Made by a program: the position numbers and the translations under genes. The notes under the pieces are model-generated. The model was given only the letters and a program-made list of their open reading frames with translations. It was not told the origin of the DNA and searched no databases. Of a stretch of 64,000 nucleotides of DNA, positions 52,704 through 61,505 are shown piece after piece. Source of the stretch: Ktedonobacter sp. SOSP1-85 (GTDB lineage: Bacteria > Chloroflexota > Ktedonobacteria > Ktedonobacterales > Ktedonobacteraceae); the NCBI RefSeq assembly GCF_016587415.1, contig NZ_BNJI01000001.1, positions 6,239,501-6,303,500 on the forward strand, in the 5' to 3' direction. Position 1 is the first letter of the stretch. Every line of letters begins with the position of its first letter.

Positions 52704-54764
52704 ATGACACACGAACACCGGGCGCAAGATTTGCAGACAGCGCAAAAAAGTGTCGCAGAGCAGGGACAAGGGACGCAGGAGACCACTATGACGGATTTGC
52801 CAACGATTACGTCAACGACTCTGGCTGATGTGCTCTCCTTCTCACCTGATGCCCTCCTCGTCGTTGACATGGATGGGAACATTACCGCAGCAAACGGAGA
52901 GGCAGCAATCTTATTTGGTTATCAGCAGGATGAATTGCCTGGTCAGGTATTGGAGTGCCTGCTTCCCGAGCGTTTCCGCCAGTCCCATCTCACTCACCGT
53001 TTGGCCTATGCGGCGGCTCCACGTCGGCGTCCCATGCGGACAGGGCTCCACCTGTTTGGCCGGAGAAAAGACGGCAGCGAGTTTCCTCTTGATATCAGTT
53101 TGCGCCCTATACGCCTCGATCAGACCAATATCGTCATCGCGGCCATCCGCGACATGACAATTCAATATGAGTTGGAACAGCAACGCCTCCAGCATGCCGA
53201 GCGCCTGCGTATTCAGTCTGATCTCATCAACCTCTCACACGACGCGATCCTCATCCGTGATCCGATCAACCGCATCCTCTCCTGGAATCATGGCGCGCAA
53301 GAGCTCTACGGTTGGACAGCGCAGGAGGCGCTCGGCCGGGTTACCCACACCCTCCTCCAGACGCGTTTTCCGGTGAGCCTGGTGGAGATCGACACCCAAC
53401 TGGAGCGTGAGGGATGCTGGGAGGGCGAGCTGACCCATACCCATCGCAATGGCCACGTGGTCATTGTGGAGAGCCGCCAGGTAGTAATCCGGAATGCAGA
53501 GGGGACCACGACCGCAGTTCTAGAAATCAATCGGGATATTACCAGGCGACGGCAATTGGAGCAGGCACAATCAAGCGCCCATGAGACCACCCTTGCTCAG
53601 CGCGCCTTCCTCCAGCATCTTCTGGACGCGCTTCCCAGTAGTATTTACGTTGTTCATGGAAAAGATGCGCGTTTGTTGCTTGCCAATCAAACTGCGACTA
53701 CTATCTGGGGAGCGCAATGGCCGCTCGAGCAACCTATGCAGCTCTTTCTGGCTACCAATCATATTGAAATTCTGGATGCGCAAGGGGGGCACCTCCCTCC
53801 AGAAACATGGGCAACCACGCGCGCACTCCTGCAAGACGAAACGGTGTATCAGCATCAGGAAATTATCCAACAACCTTGTGGGAAGCGCCTGCCTATCCTG
53901 GTCAACGCTGTCCCACTCTCTTCTTCTCATTGGCACAGTATGGAGCCCTCAGAGCATCACACCCTGGATCAATGCGAGCAAGAATGCCTGGCCCTGGTGA
54001 TTCACCAGGATGTGAGTGTGCTCAAGCAGGCCGAGTATCTCAAAGATGAATTTATTGGCATCGCGGCCCATGAGCTACGTACGCCGCTCGCAATCCTCAA
54101 AACAGCCGTGAGTAGTTTAATTCGTCAAGCGGCGCGTGGGCACGGCACCCCACTCGAAGACTGGCAACTGGAAATGCTCGAGGATGTTGAGCAGGCGACC
54201 AATCGCTTAACCGATTTAACGAAAGACCTGCTGGACGTGACCCGTTTACAGTCAGGCCGCAACGTCCTCCAACGGGCTCCCACCAATATTGTCGCGCTCA
54301 CCCGGCGCGTGGTCGAGCGTTTTGCCCAGACGATAACGCAGCACCATATAGAACTACAAACCGCACAAGAGGCCCTTGAAGTCACTATCGACGCGAAACG
54401 TATTGAGCAAGTCCTCACGAATTTACTCTCAAATGCCATCAAATATAGCCCGCAAAGAGGATCAGTGATTGTCCGCTTTGCTGCCAGACCAGCCGAGAAT
54501 ATGCTGGAGATTCAGGTCCAGGATACCGGGATAGGCATTCCCCAACAGCAGCAGGCAAGTATCTTTGGGCGCTTTATCCGCGCTGACAACGCGAAGGCCG
54601 CGGGCATCAGCGGAACAGGGTTAGGTCTCTATCTCAGCCGAACGCTCGTTGAGCAACACGGGGGACGCCTCTGGTTCACCTCAGAGGAAGGGAAAGGCTC
54701 AACCTTCTTCCTGACTCTTCCCATTGGGGATGTGTCGCAGGGCGAGAACGTGTCTGCCACATAA
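52704..54764 (+). CDS. Cytoplasmic triple-PAS sensor histidine kinase (copy A)
   Basis: Protein of 686 aa without membrane helices. PAS1 about 40-150 (SPDALLVVDMDGNITAANGE, GRRKDGSEFPLDISLRP), PAS2 about 170-290 (RDPINRILSWNHGAQELYGW), PAS3-like about 310-440 (LDALPSSIYVVHGKDARLLL), HisKA with His about 456 in IAAHELRTPLAILK, HATPase_c with NLLSNAIKYSPQRG, VQDTGIGIP and GTGLGLYLSR. ATG 52704 is supported because the paralogue at 61506 aligns residue for residue from there and has the same length. A second ATG at 52788 has a better ribosome site. Probable partner: regulator at 50847. Confidence 0.93.
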   Translation: MTHEHRAQDLQTAQKSVAEQGQGTQETTMTDLPTITSTTLADVLSFSPDALLVVDMDGNITAANGEAAILFGYQQDELPGQVLECLLPERFRQSHLTHRLAYAAAPRRRPMRTGLHLFGRRKDGSEFPLDISLRPIRLDQTNIVIAAIRDMTIQYELEQQRLQHAERLRIQSDLINLSHDAILIRDPINRILSWNHGAQELYGWTAQEALGRVTHTLLQTRFPVSLVEIDTQLEREGCWEGELTHTHRNGHVVIVESRQVVIRNAEGTTTAVLEINRDITRRRQLEQAQSSAHETTLAQRAFLQHLLDALPSSIYVVHGKDARLLLANQTATTIWGAQWPLEQPMQLFLATNHIEILDAQGGHLPPETWATTRALLQDETVYQHQEIIQQPCGKRLPILVNAVPLSSSHWHSMEPSEHHTLDQCEQECLALVIHQDVSVLKQAEYLKDEFIGIAAHELRTPLAILKTAVSSLIRQAARGHGTPLEDWQLEMLEDVEQATNRLTDLTKDLLDVTRLQSGRNVLQRAPTNIVALTRRVVERFAQTITQHHIELQTAQEALEVTIDAKRIEQVLTNLLSNAIKYSPQRGSVIVRFAARPAENMLEIQVQDTGIGIPQQQQASIFGRFIRADNAKAAGISGTGLGLYLSRTLVEQHGGRLWFTSEEGKGSTFFLTLPIGDVSQGENVSAT

Positions 54765-54945
54765 GTTCCAGCTCTTCTCTCCCATCTTTCCCACCTCCTT
54801 CTTTGTGAAGGGATGCCATCAAACCCGGCATGTTTGTGTCAGCATTGTGATATCTCGTCATGTGCGAGTGACGTGCTTGTGTATCTCCCCGGGCTATACT
54901 ACAGTCACATCAGTGACGATCTACTAGCCAACAAAAGGAAATGCC

Positions 54946-56459
54946 GTGAATGCTCCAATGCTACAAACGTGTGGCTGCTTTTCTGTGCCTGGAGAGAGCT
55001 TGGGGACCACACCAACAACCTCATGCTTGGATCTGATGGTGTATGCACGATTGCTAGGGAAACAAGTGTTTGCCGGAGAAATCGATGCAGCCACAGCGGC
55101 AGCGCGCCTGCTTCACATGCTCTTGCGTTGTACACCTCAGCACCAGGGAGCGCTTCTCCTTTGCCTACCCGAGCAGCACTCTCGCGAAGTTGCCCATGTT
55201 CTGGCGCTTCACTTTCCACTCATAGGAGGTCTCACTACGCATGGGCAGTGGTATCTTCTGTCCTTGCAGGGATTAGTATGCAGCATCTCTTGCAGATACT
55301 TCCTTCTCTTCACGCACAGGATGCCACCATGCGGGCAACGCCTCTCACAGAGGGAAGCATCTCCTATCCTCTGCCAATCACGCTGCCTTCTCATGTTGTG
55401 CTGGAGGCGTATGTGGGTGAGCATGCGAATGAGCACGGCGAAGCGGTTCCAGCGTCATTTTTCCATTTGCCACCCTCTGCCACGTTGCTCATGATGCAAA
55501 CGACGGGCGATACGCAGCGTATCATAGAGCCGACTCCCTCCAATATACTGTCGCCCTGCATTCAGGAGGCCGCAGGAGTCGCTCTTATGATGATGTTTCT
55601 CGCACTCTTTAGTCTGCATACATCTTCTTCTGGAGGGAATTTTATCCAGGCTGAATCTCAAGAGACCCTCAGCCACGAGTTACGTAGCCCACTTGCGGCA
55701 ATCAAGGGCTACACCCATACCTTGCTGCGCTATGAACACCGTATTCAGCCTGAGGAACGGCGTGAGTTTCTCCAGGAGATCGATGAGGCAAGCAGCCATC
55801 TCGCAAGCCTGGTCGATCAGCTCATCGAGCTCTCCCAACTGGAGACGGGGACTCTTCTTTTTGAGTTTAGCCCTACCAATCTGGTGACGGTCGCTGAACA
55901 AGCCCTGCTAGGGGCTCGGTCACGCTGGGAACAGCATATGTATGCGCATGCGCAGCAGCTTCGCTTCTCGTTGCGCCTGGAGGATGAAGACCCGTTGGGG
56001 GAGCCGCTGGTGTATGCTGACTCACAACGGCTGCGCTATGTCGTGGATATGTTGCTCGACAACACAGTCAAATATTCGCCCCAGGGAGGCGAGATCGAGA
56101 TTCTCCTGCGTCACCCCTTACCCACCACTCTCCTGCTCGGGCAAGAGCGGGACAGGTTTGAACCGCAAGGGAGCGCCCAGGAAGCGCATGAGACGACAGA
56201 AGCCTTCATCGAGCTCTGTGTGCGCGACCATGGTATTGGCATTCCGGCTCAGCAGTTGCAGCGCATTTTTCACCGCTTTCACCGGGTCGATAGGAGTCTG
56301 ACACGTGAAGTGAGCGGGCTAGGGCTAGGACTGACCCTTTGTAAATATATCATTCATAAGCACCGGGGACTGATCTGGATTGAGAGCACGTTAGGCGTGG
56401 GGAGCACTGTCCATGTGATCCTTCCTGCCTACCAGGAAGAGGGGGGGTGCTCTTTGTGA
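54946..56459 (+). pseudogene. Sensor histidine kinase with frameshift
   Basis: GTG 54946 follows AAAGGAA and opens a protein-like frame (LDLMVYARLLGKQVFAGEID, HMLLRCTPQHQGALLLCLPE) up to about 55270. From there the next frame continues with ISMQHLLQILPSLHAQD, a possible membrane segment AAGVALMMMFLALFSL, HisKA (His in LSHELRSPLAAIKGYTHTLL) and HATPase_c (LLDNTVKYSPQGG, VRDHGIGIP, GLGLGLTLCKYI) to 56459. The continuous frame upstream of 55230 is not protein-like. One frameshift between about 55230 and 55280 reconciles the parts. It would phosphorylate an unidentified regulator if read through. Confidence 0.75.
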
Positions 56460-56622
56460 TCGGCACCTGATCTCTTGTTGGTTTCTGTATCATTCCTGTG
56501 AGGGGGTATGGCCTCTGCTTGGTAGAGGATCAGTACACCACATATGCTCTTCCCTATCAGACAACGCTCACGCAACCCCAAAGGAGAGCGTATTTGTAGG
56601 ACAGAGAGGCAGAAAGGGACAC

Positions 56623-57732
56623 ATGATGAGAGCGTTTGACATCGACAACTCCTATAAGATGCTTTCTCCCCATTTTCAGCAACGTATTCATAAGCAGGAG
56701 CCTCTGGCCAGGCATAACTCATTTGGCACAGGTGGGACCGCTGATCTCTGGCTCACCCTGAAGACGCGAGAAGAGCTCGCAAAAATGGTCCAACTCTGTA
56801 CGAAAGAGAACTGGCCGCTCCTGATAGTCGGCGCAGGCTCTAACATCCTCTACGCTGATGCTGGGATCCGTGGTATTGTTGCGGAGATGGGGCTATCCTC
56901 CTATGACATTGAGCCTCTGTCTGAGCAAGAGGCCCTTGTGCTTGCCGATGCTGGAGTCCGCTGGGAACGTTTGCTGAGGCGCACAGCCTCTCTGGGCTGG
57001 GGTGGTCTTGAGTTCGGCGTGGGTATCCCGGGAACACTGGGTGGAGGCGTCGTCAGCAACGCAGGCTCTCATACACAGAGTCTCGGCGATGTCTTGAACT
57101 GGATAGAGGTCCTGGATGCGCGCGGGTGTAATTTGAAGGCGCAAGGCGAAGATGCCGTCGCTATTATGCGGCGTTATCAACATGCGGAACTGGCGCTCGG
57201 TTATCGCACGAGCCGCTTCCGGCAGCAGCGCCGCGCCACAATAGACGCCGAGGGACACCTGGTATTGATCCCGCGAGGACTGATTGAGCCCGGGGAGATT
57301 GTGGTACGCTTGGGCCTGCATCTCCAGCGAGAGGATTCTGGCGTGCTCAGTTCCTTCATTGAGAGGCAGAAGCAGGCGCGCCAGCAAGCGGAGCCGGAGC
57401 AGCGACACATCGGCTCAGTCTTTATTGATCCTCCTGGAAGGCGGGCCGATGAGCTCATCGCCCAGGTTGGTCTGCGTGGTGCATGTTACGGCAAGGCGCA
57501 GATCTCGCCCAAAGACGCCAATTATATCGTCAATCTAGGTGGGGCAACGTCGAGTGATATCCTGGCTCTCATTGTCAAGGCGCATCACCAGGTCCTGCTC
57601 CACTGCGGGGTCCAGCTCGAGCTGAATCTCGAGCTCCTTGGCGAATGGCATACCCAGCAGATCCAGACTGTGCCTATAGAAGTGAGCTATGCCACGGCAC
57701 AGGCACCTACTGAGCCGCATCCCAATGTCTAA
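56623..57732 (+). CDS. MurB-like UDP-N-acetylenolpyruvoylglucosamine reductase, altered active site
   Basis: Protein of 369 aa with the FAD-binding domain (NSFGTGGTADLWL, GAGSNILYADAGIRGIV, FGVGIPGTLGGGVVSNAG), LGYRTSRF and the C-terminal MurB domain (GSVFIDPPGRRADELI, ISPKDANYIVNLGGATSSD). The catalytic Ser in GSVF is kept, but FKNP is FIDP and the catalytic Glu of the LExEV block is Asn (LELNLELLG). It lies far from any mur or dcw genes, between signalling genes. It may be a divergent paralogue with another role. AAAGGG precedes ATG 56623 (or 56626). Confidence 0.88.
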   Translation: MMRAFDIDNSYKMLSPHFQQRIHKQEPLARHNSFGTGGTADLWLTLKTREELAKMVQLCTKENWPLLIVGAGSNILYADAGIRGIVAEMGLSSYDIEPLSEQEALVLADAGVRWERLLRRTASLGWGGLEFGVGIPGTLGGGVVSNAGSHTQSLGDVLNWIEVLDARGCNLKAQGEDAVAIMRRYQHAELALGYRTSRFRQQRRATIDAEGHLVLIPRGLIEPGEIVVRLGLHLQREDSGVLSSFIERQKQARQQAEPEQRHIGSVFIDPPGRRADELIAQVGLRGACYGKAQISPKDANYIVNLGGATSSDILALIVKAHHQVLLHCGVQLELNLELLGEWHTQQIQTVPIEVSYATAQAPTEPHPNV

Positions 57733-57746
57733 AAGGTTTTCTGTTT

Positions 57747-57804
57747 CAAGAAGAGGGTCCACGCGCCATCAGGGAGCCTTGATGGCGCGTGGACCCTCTT
57801 CTTG
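57747..57804. terminator. 26-bp hairpin terminator
   Basis: Arms 57747-57772 and 57779-57804 pair perfectly, with a further few weak pairs in the loop. It lies 15 nt after the MurB-like gene and before the convergent acetyltransferase fragment. Confidence 0.85.
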
Positions 57805-57828
57805 TGTTGTATGCAAGAGCCGGGCCGC

Positions 57829-58263
57829 TCATGGTTCTTGTCTTCTCCAGTGGTGAGAGCGCGACACCGACATCGCACAACGGGTTCCTTCTCCTGAAAA
57901 TACATTACACCGGCACGGAAGGGGGCGTTGGACGACCTGGCGAAAGGTTTCAACATCGCGCGTATCAACCCATTTGCCAATCCGCACCAACAAGACGTTG
58001 ACCGGATCCATCGTGATATCGAGCTCCGTGGTCGCAAACTCGGTGAATCCCTGAGAAGTGAACAGGTGAACGAGCATTTCTCGGTAGCGATGGTGGGTAG
58101 TGTGGAGTCCTTCGATATCCCAGTGCCAGGAGAGACCCAGCGCGCATAAAATGAGATCCTCCACTGTCTCCAACTCAAGAGCAAAGGCGAGCAAACGCCG
58201 GGCAATACCTAGCCCACGCCAATGCTCGCTTACCTCAATGGCGATTTCATAGGACCACTCCAC
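57829..58263 (-). pseudogene. GNAT acetyltransferase C-terminal part (AcuA-like)
   Basis: About 105 codons match the second half of a GNAT protein of the acetoin-utilisation AcuA type: YEIAIEVSEHWRGLGIARRL, LETVEDLILCALGLSWHWDI, YREMLVHLFTSQGFTEF. The first half is missing; upstream it meets the acetate kinase fragment out of frame. The last 40 codons drift into sequence resembling the 3' end of the cyclic-nucleotide-binding gene (FQEKE..V in another frame), so a further joint is likely. Confidence 0.65.
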
Positions 58264-58496
58264 AGGGTCCTGATAGTATATGCTACGGCAAGGGACCAGT
58301 CTATCTTGTCCGTAAAGGTCTGTTCAGAGCTGCGACCAGCGCTGGTTACCACATGCAGTTGCATCTGTTCACTGCCCATCTGCTCCAGATGAGCGGCCCA
58401 CGTTGCTGCCGGTGGCTCACCTGGCAAGTTGCCAGAGACAACGTACAGGCAGCATTTCAAACTACTTGATCCTGCGTTTAACACCAGGATATTCAC
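58264..58496 (-). pseudogene. ackA: N-terminal fragment of acetate kinase
   Basis: GTG 58496 follows AAGGAGGAG and starts VNILVLNAGSSSLKCCLYVV, the phosphate/acetate-site N-terminus of acetate kinase, continuing SLAVAYTIRTL to about 58270. The remaining 300 residues are missing and an acetyltransferase remnant follows. It lies downstream of phosphoketolase in the same direction, the usual xfp-ackA order, so an operon was truncated. Confidence 0.85.
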
Positions 58497-58610
58497 CAGG
58501 CTCCTCCTTGAGGATAGATTACCAGCGGAACACAACAATGCTTGCCAGGACCACCCATTCCTCCATGGCTTGACAAGCATTGCGTCTTCCTAGTGGATGC
58601 GAATACTCTC

Positions 58611-60971
58611 TCAGTCAGTCCATACCCAATCACGTACGTGCGGCATATCTTCAAAATTGGCTCTCACATAGGCTTTGTGCTGAGCAAGCTGATCGTTGCA
58701 CTCAGCGATAAGAGGAGGGGTGAGCGCTCGCACACGAGGAGCACGTCGCATCGCCTCGATACAGAGGTGATAACGGCTCATGCCATTCAGCACTACCATG
58801 TCAAAGGGCGTCGTCGTCGTGCCCTCCTCGTTGAAGCCACGCACATGGAAGCGAGGCGTGTTGGGACGCCCGTGTATGATCTCATGAATCGCTCGTGGAT
58901 ACCCATGGAAAGCGAACACCACTGGCTTATCCTGCGTAAAGTGCTCGGCAAATGTCGCCTCATCCAGGCCATGCGGGTGCAGGTAGGGATGATAGAGCGT
59001 CATGAGATCAACGACATTCACGACACGCACTTTCAATTCTGGGATGTGTCGACGTAACCACCAGGCTGCCGCAATCGTTTCCTGCGTGGGAATGTCACCG
59101 GCACAGGCAAGCACGACATCTGGCTCGACCTGGTCATCGTTACTGGCCCAGTGCCAGGTCGACAATCCTCGCGCGCAATGCGCGACCGCATCCTGCATAT
59201 TCAGCCATTGCAATTGTGGCTGCTTATCAATCACGATCAAGTTCACATAGTTGCGACTGCGGAAGCAATGATCGGCCACAGAGAGTAACGAGTTGGCATC
59301 CGGTGGTAAGTAAATGCGCGCCACCGTCCCTTTTTTTGAAAGCACTGTATCGATGAGTCCAGGGCCCTGGTGACTAAACCCATTGTGGTCATTGCGCCAG
59401 CAGGTTGATGTCAACAGAATGTTGAGCGATGCAATTGGCTCGCGCCAGGGGAGTTTGATCTGCTCCTCCAACCATTTTGCGTGCTGAATGGTCATGGAGG
59501 CCGAGACCATCGAGAAGGCTTCATACGTTGCAAAGATGCCATGTCGCCCTGTCAGCAGATAGCCTTCTAACCAGCCCTGGCACAGGTGCTCGCTCAGCAC
59601 TTCCATGACGCGTCCGTCTGCGGCGATATGATCATCATTGGCCATGATGGTTTCAACCGAGCAGCGATTCTCAACTTCAAACACGTTCCCAAGGCGGTTG
59701 GAATTGGTTTCATCAGGGCAAAAGAGACGAAAATTGTGCTGCTGCGCATTTCTTGTAAAGATGTCACGCATTACTTTGCCGAGCTGACGGGTTGATTCGT
59801 GGCGTTCACGTGCAGGCTGCTGCACCTCAAGAGCGTAATCCGTAAAGCGTGGAAGATCCAGGTCAACGAGCACCTTCCCTCCATTTGCATGCGGATTGGC
59901 TCCCATGCGACGCTCTCCTACGGGGGCGAGCGCTGCAAGCTCGGGAAGAAGACGCCCGTGCTCGTCAAAAAGCTCTTCCGGTTTATAGCTGCGCATCCAC
60001 TGCTCAAGCAGACGCAAGTGCTCGCTCTTTGTTTTGACCTCCGCTACCGGCACCTGGTGTGAGCGAAACGACCCTTCAATGGGGAGACCATCGACTTCTT
60101 TCGGCCCTGTCCATCCTTTAGGGGTACGTAGAATAATGGCAGGCCACTTTGGTCGCATGCTGACACCATTCCTGCGCGCCTCCTCTTGCGTAGAACGGAT
60201 CTGCTGATAACAGGTATCGAGCGTCTCAGCAAAAACCTGGTGCATGTGCAGAGGATCGTCGCCTTCAACGAAATGGGCCTCATAGCCATAACCCGCGATG
60301 AGACTGGCTATCTCGTCGTTACTGCTACGTCCCAGCACAGTTGGACCAGAGATCTTATATCCATTGAGATGGAGAATAGGAAGCACAGCTCCATCACGAG
60401 CCGGGTTCAAAAACTTGATGCTTTTCCAGGCCCCCTCTAGTGGCGCTGTCTCTGCCTCTCCATCACCGATAACAGCGGCGACAATCACATCCGGATTGTC
60501 AAATGCCGCGCCGAAGGCATGCGAAAGCACGTAACCAAGCTCTCCTCCTTCGTGAATAGAGCCTGGGGTTGGGACACTGACATGGCTTGGGACGCCCCCC
60601 GGTGTTGAGAACTGGCGGAAGAGATGACGCATGCCCTCAGCATCCTGTGTGATGTGAGGATAGATCTCCGAATACGTACCTTCCAGATAGACATTCGCTA
60701 AGATCGCAGGCCCACCATGTCCAGGGCCGACCAGATACAGCATATTGGCGTCATATTCTTTAATAAGGCGATTCAGGTGCACGTAGATGAAGCTCAGACC
60801 CGGTGATGTTCCCCAATGGCCGAGGAGTCGCGGCTTGATATGTTCGGGGCGTAGCGGTTCCTGTAATAAAGGATTCTCCCGCAAGTAAATTTGTCCGATA
60901 GTGAGATAGTTCGCTGCATTCCAATAGCGATGGAGCAAATCAAGATATGCCGGATCAAGCAGTGACATCAT
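58611..60971 (-). CDS. xfp: Xylulose-5-phosphate/fructose-6-phosphate phosphoketolase
   Basis: Thiamine-diphosphate enzyme of 786 aa, full family length. Typical blocks: YLTIGQIYLRENPLL, GHGGPAILANVYLEGTYSEI, GDGEAETAPLEGAWKS, LHLNGYKISGPTVLGR, LRTPKGWTGPKEVDG, SFRSHQVP, and CPDETNSNRLG. It cleaves xylulose 5-phosphate or fructose 6-phosphate with phosphate to acetyl phosphate plus glyceraldehyde 3-phosphate or erythrose 4-phosphate. The acetate kinase gene that should convert acetyl phosphate to ATP is broken just downstream, so another AckA, Pta or direct phosphodonor use would be needed. Confidence 0.97.
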   Translation of the reverse strand: MMSLLDPAYLDLLHRYWNAANYLTIGQIYLRENPLLQEPLRPEHIKPRLLGHWGTSPGLSFIYVHLNRLIKEYDANMLYLVGPGHGGPAILANVYLEGTYSEIYPHITQDAEGMRHLFRQFSTPGGVPSHVSVPTPGSIHEGGELGYVLSHAFGAAFDNPDVIVAAVIGDGEAETAPLEGAWKSIKFLNPARDGAVLPILHLNGYKISGPTVLGRSSNDEIASLIAGYGYEAHFVEGDDPLHMHQVFAETLDTCYQQIRSTQEEARRNGVSMRPKWPAIILRTPKGWTGPKEVDGLPIEGSFRSHQVPVAEVKTKSEHLRLLEQWMRSYKPEELFDEHGRLLPELAALAPVGERRMGANPHANGGKVLVDLDLPRFTDYALEVQQPARERHESTRQLGKVMRDIFTRNAQQHNFRLFCPDETNSNRLGNVFEVENRCSVETIMANDDHIAADGRVMEVLSEHLCQGWLEGYLLTGRHGIFATYEAFSMVSASMTIQHAKWLEEQIKLPWREPIASLNILLTSTCWRNDHNGFSHQGPGLIDTVLSKKGTVARIYLPPDANSLLSVADHCFRSRNYVNLIVIDKQPQLQWLNMQDAVAHCARGLSTWHWASNDDQVEPDVVLACAGDIPTQETIAAAWWLRRHIPELKVRVVNVVDLMTLYHPYLHPHGLDEATFAEHFTQDKPVVFAFHGYPRAIHEIIHGRPNTPRFHVRGFNEEGTTTTPFDMVVLNGMSRYHLCIEAMRRAPRVRALTPPLIAECNDQLAQHKAYVRANFEDMPHVRDWVWTD

Positions 60972-61232
60972 ATTCTCCTTGTGAAATGTGTCTACCTAAT
61001 TACTGGTTCTCTAGAGAGGATAGCGCAGTGATGACACGATCTACTCACAAAAAATGGGGCACAAGCACACAATGAGTATACGAGCCTCACATTGCCTGCA
61101 CGTCGCCTGATCCTTGTAAACGACCAGTGACAAAGAGACAGCTTGCCCTGGGCAGGCTGTGTGGTGAGATCCCTCTCTCACTTCTGATGAACCCAGCTAT
61201 TTGCCTGTCAGGTAAAGAAGGATAAGCAACAT
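60972..61232. other. Intergenic region
   Basis: Promoter space of the phosphoketolase gene on the minus strand; no gene or clear box recognised. Confidence 0.35.
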
Positions 61233-61330
61233 ATGTCCGCGAAAAAGCGACTATTGTCACCGTTGATTACGAGCACATCACAGCCAGAATAGGCTTGCAG
61301 CACTCGGCCAAGAAAACCTTGTCCATGTAT
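61233..61330 (+). pseudogene. Possible 5' remnant of an OmpR-type regulator gene
   Basis: ATG 61233 gives MSAKK and, one base lost, ATIVTVDYEH in the neighbouring frame, matching MAAKKTTVVTADDDP at the start of the regulators at 50847 and 33535. It occupies the place expected for a regulator ahead of PAS kinase C. The match is only about 15 residues, so this is tentative. Confidence 0.4.
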
Positions 61331-61355
61331 CATCCCCTACCGAATAATTAACCTC

Positions 61356-61380
61356 ATGTGGTAGTATAGAGAAAAAGATA
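61356..61380 (+). promoter_or_regulatory. Conserved promoter-like block of PAS kinase C
   Basis: Same GGTAGTATA block with purine-rich follow-on ending AGATA as at 52574-52597, about 125 nt before ATG 61506. Confidence 0.5.
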
Positions 61381-61505
61381 GACAGGGGTGCTGACAAATG
61401 ACAAACGCACCTCTCGTTCCAGCAAAGCTGGGAAATAGTTGAAAAGTCACGGGTGAAGAGAGCGACCAAACTACAATCAACCATATCTCAAAGAGGTTTT
61501 TGCTC

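Noticed and set aside
54813..55230. N-terminal extension of the kinase frame starting at 54813
   Set aside because: Cys/Ser-rich, not protein-like, and out of frame with the GTG 54946 start that has a ribosome site.
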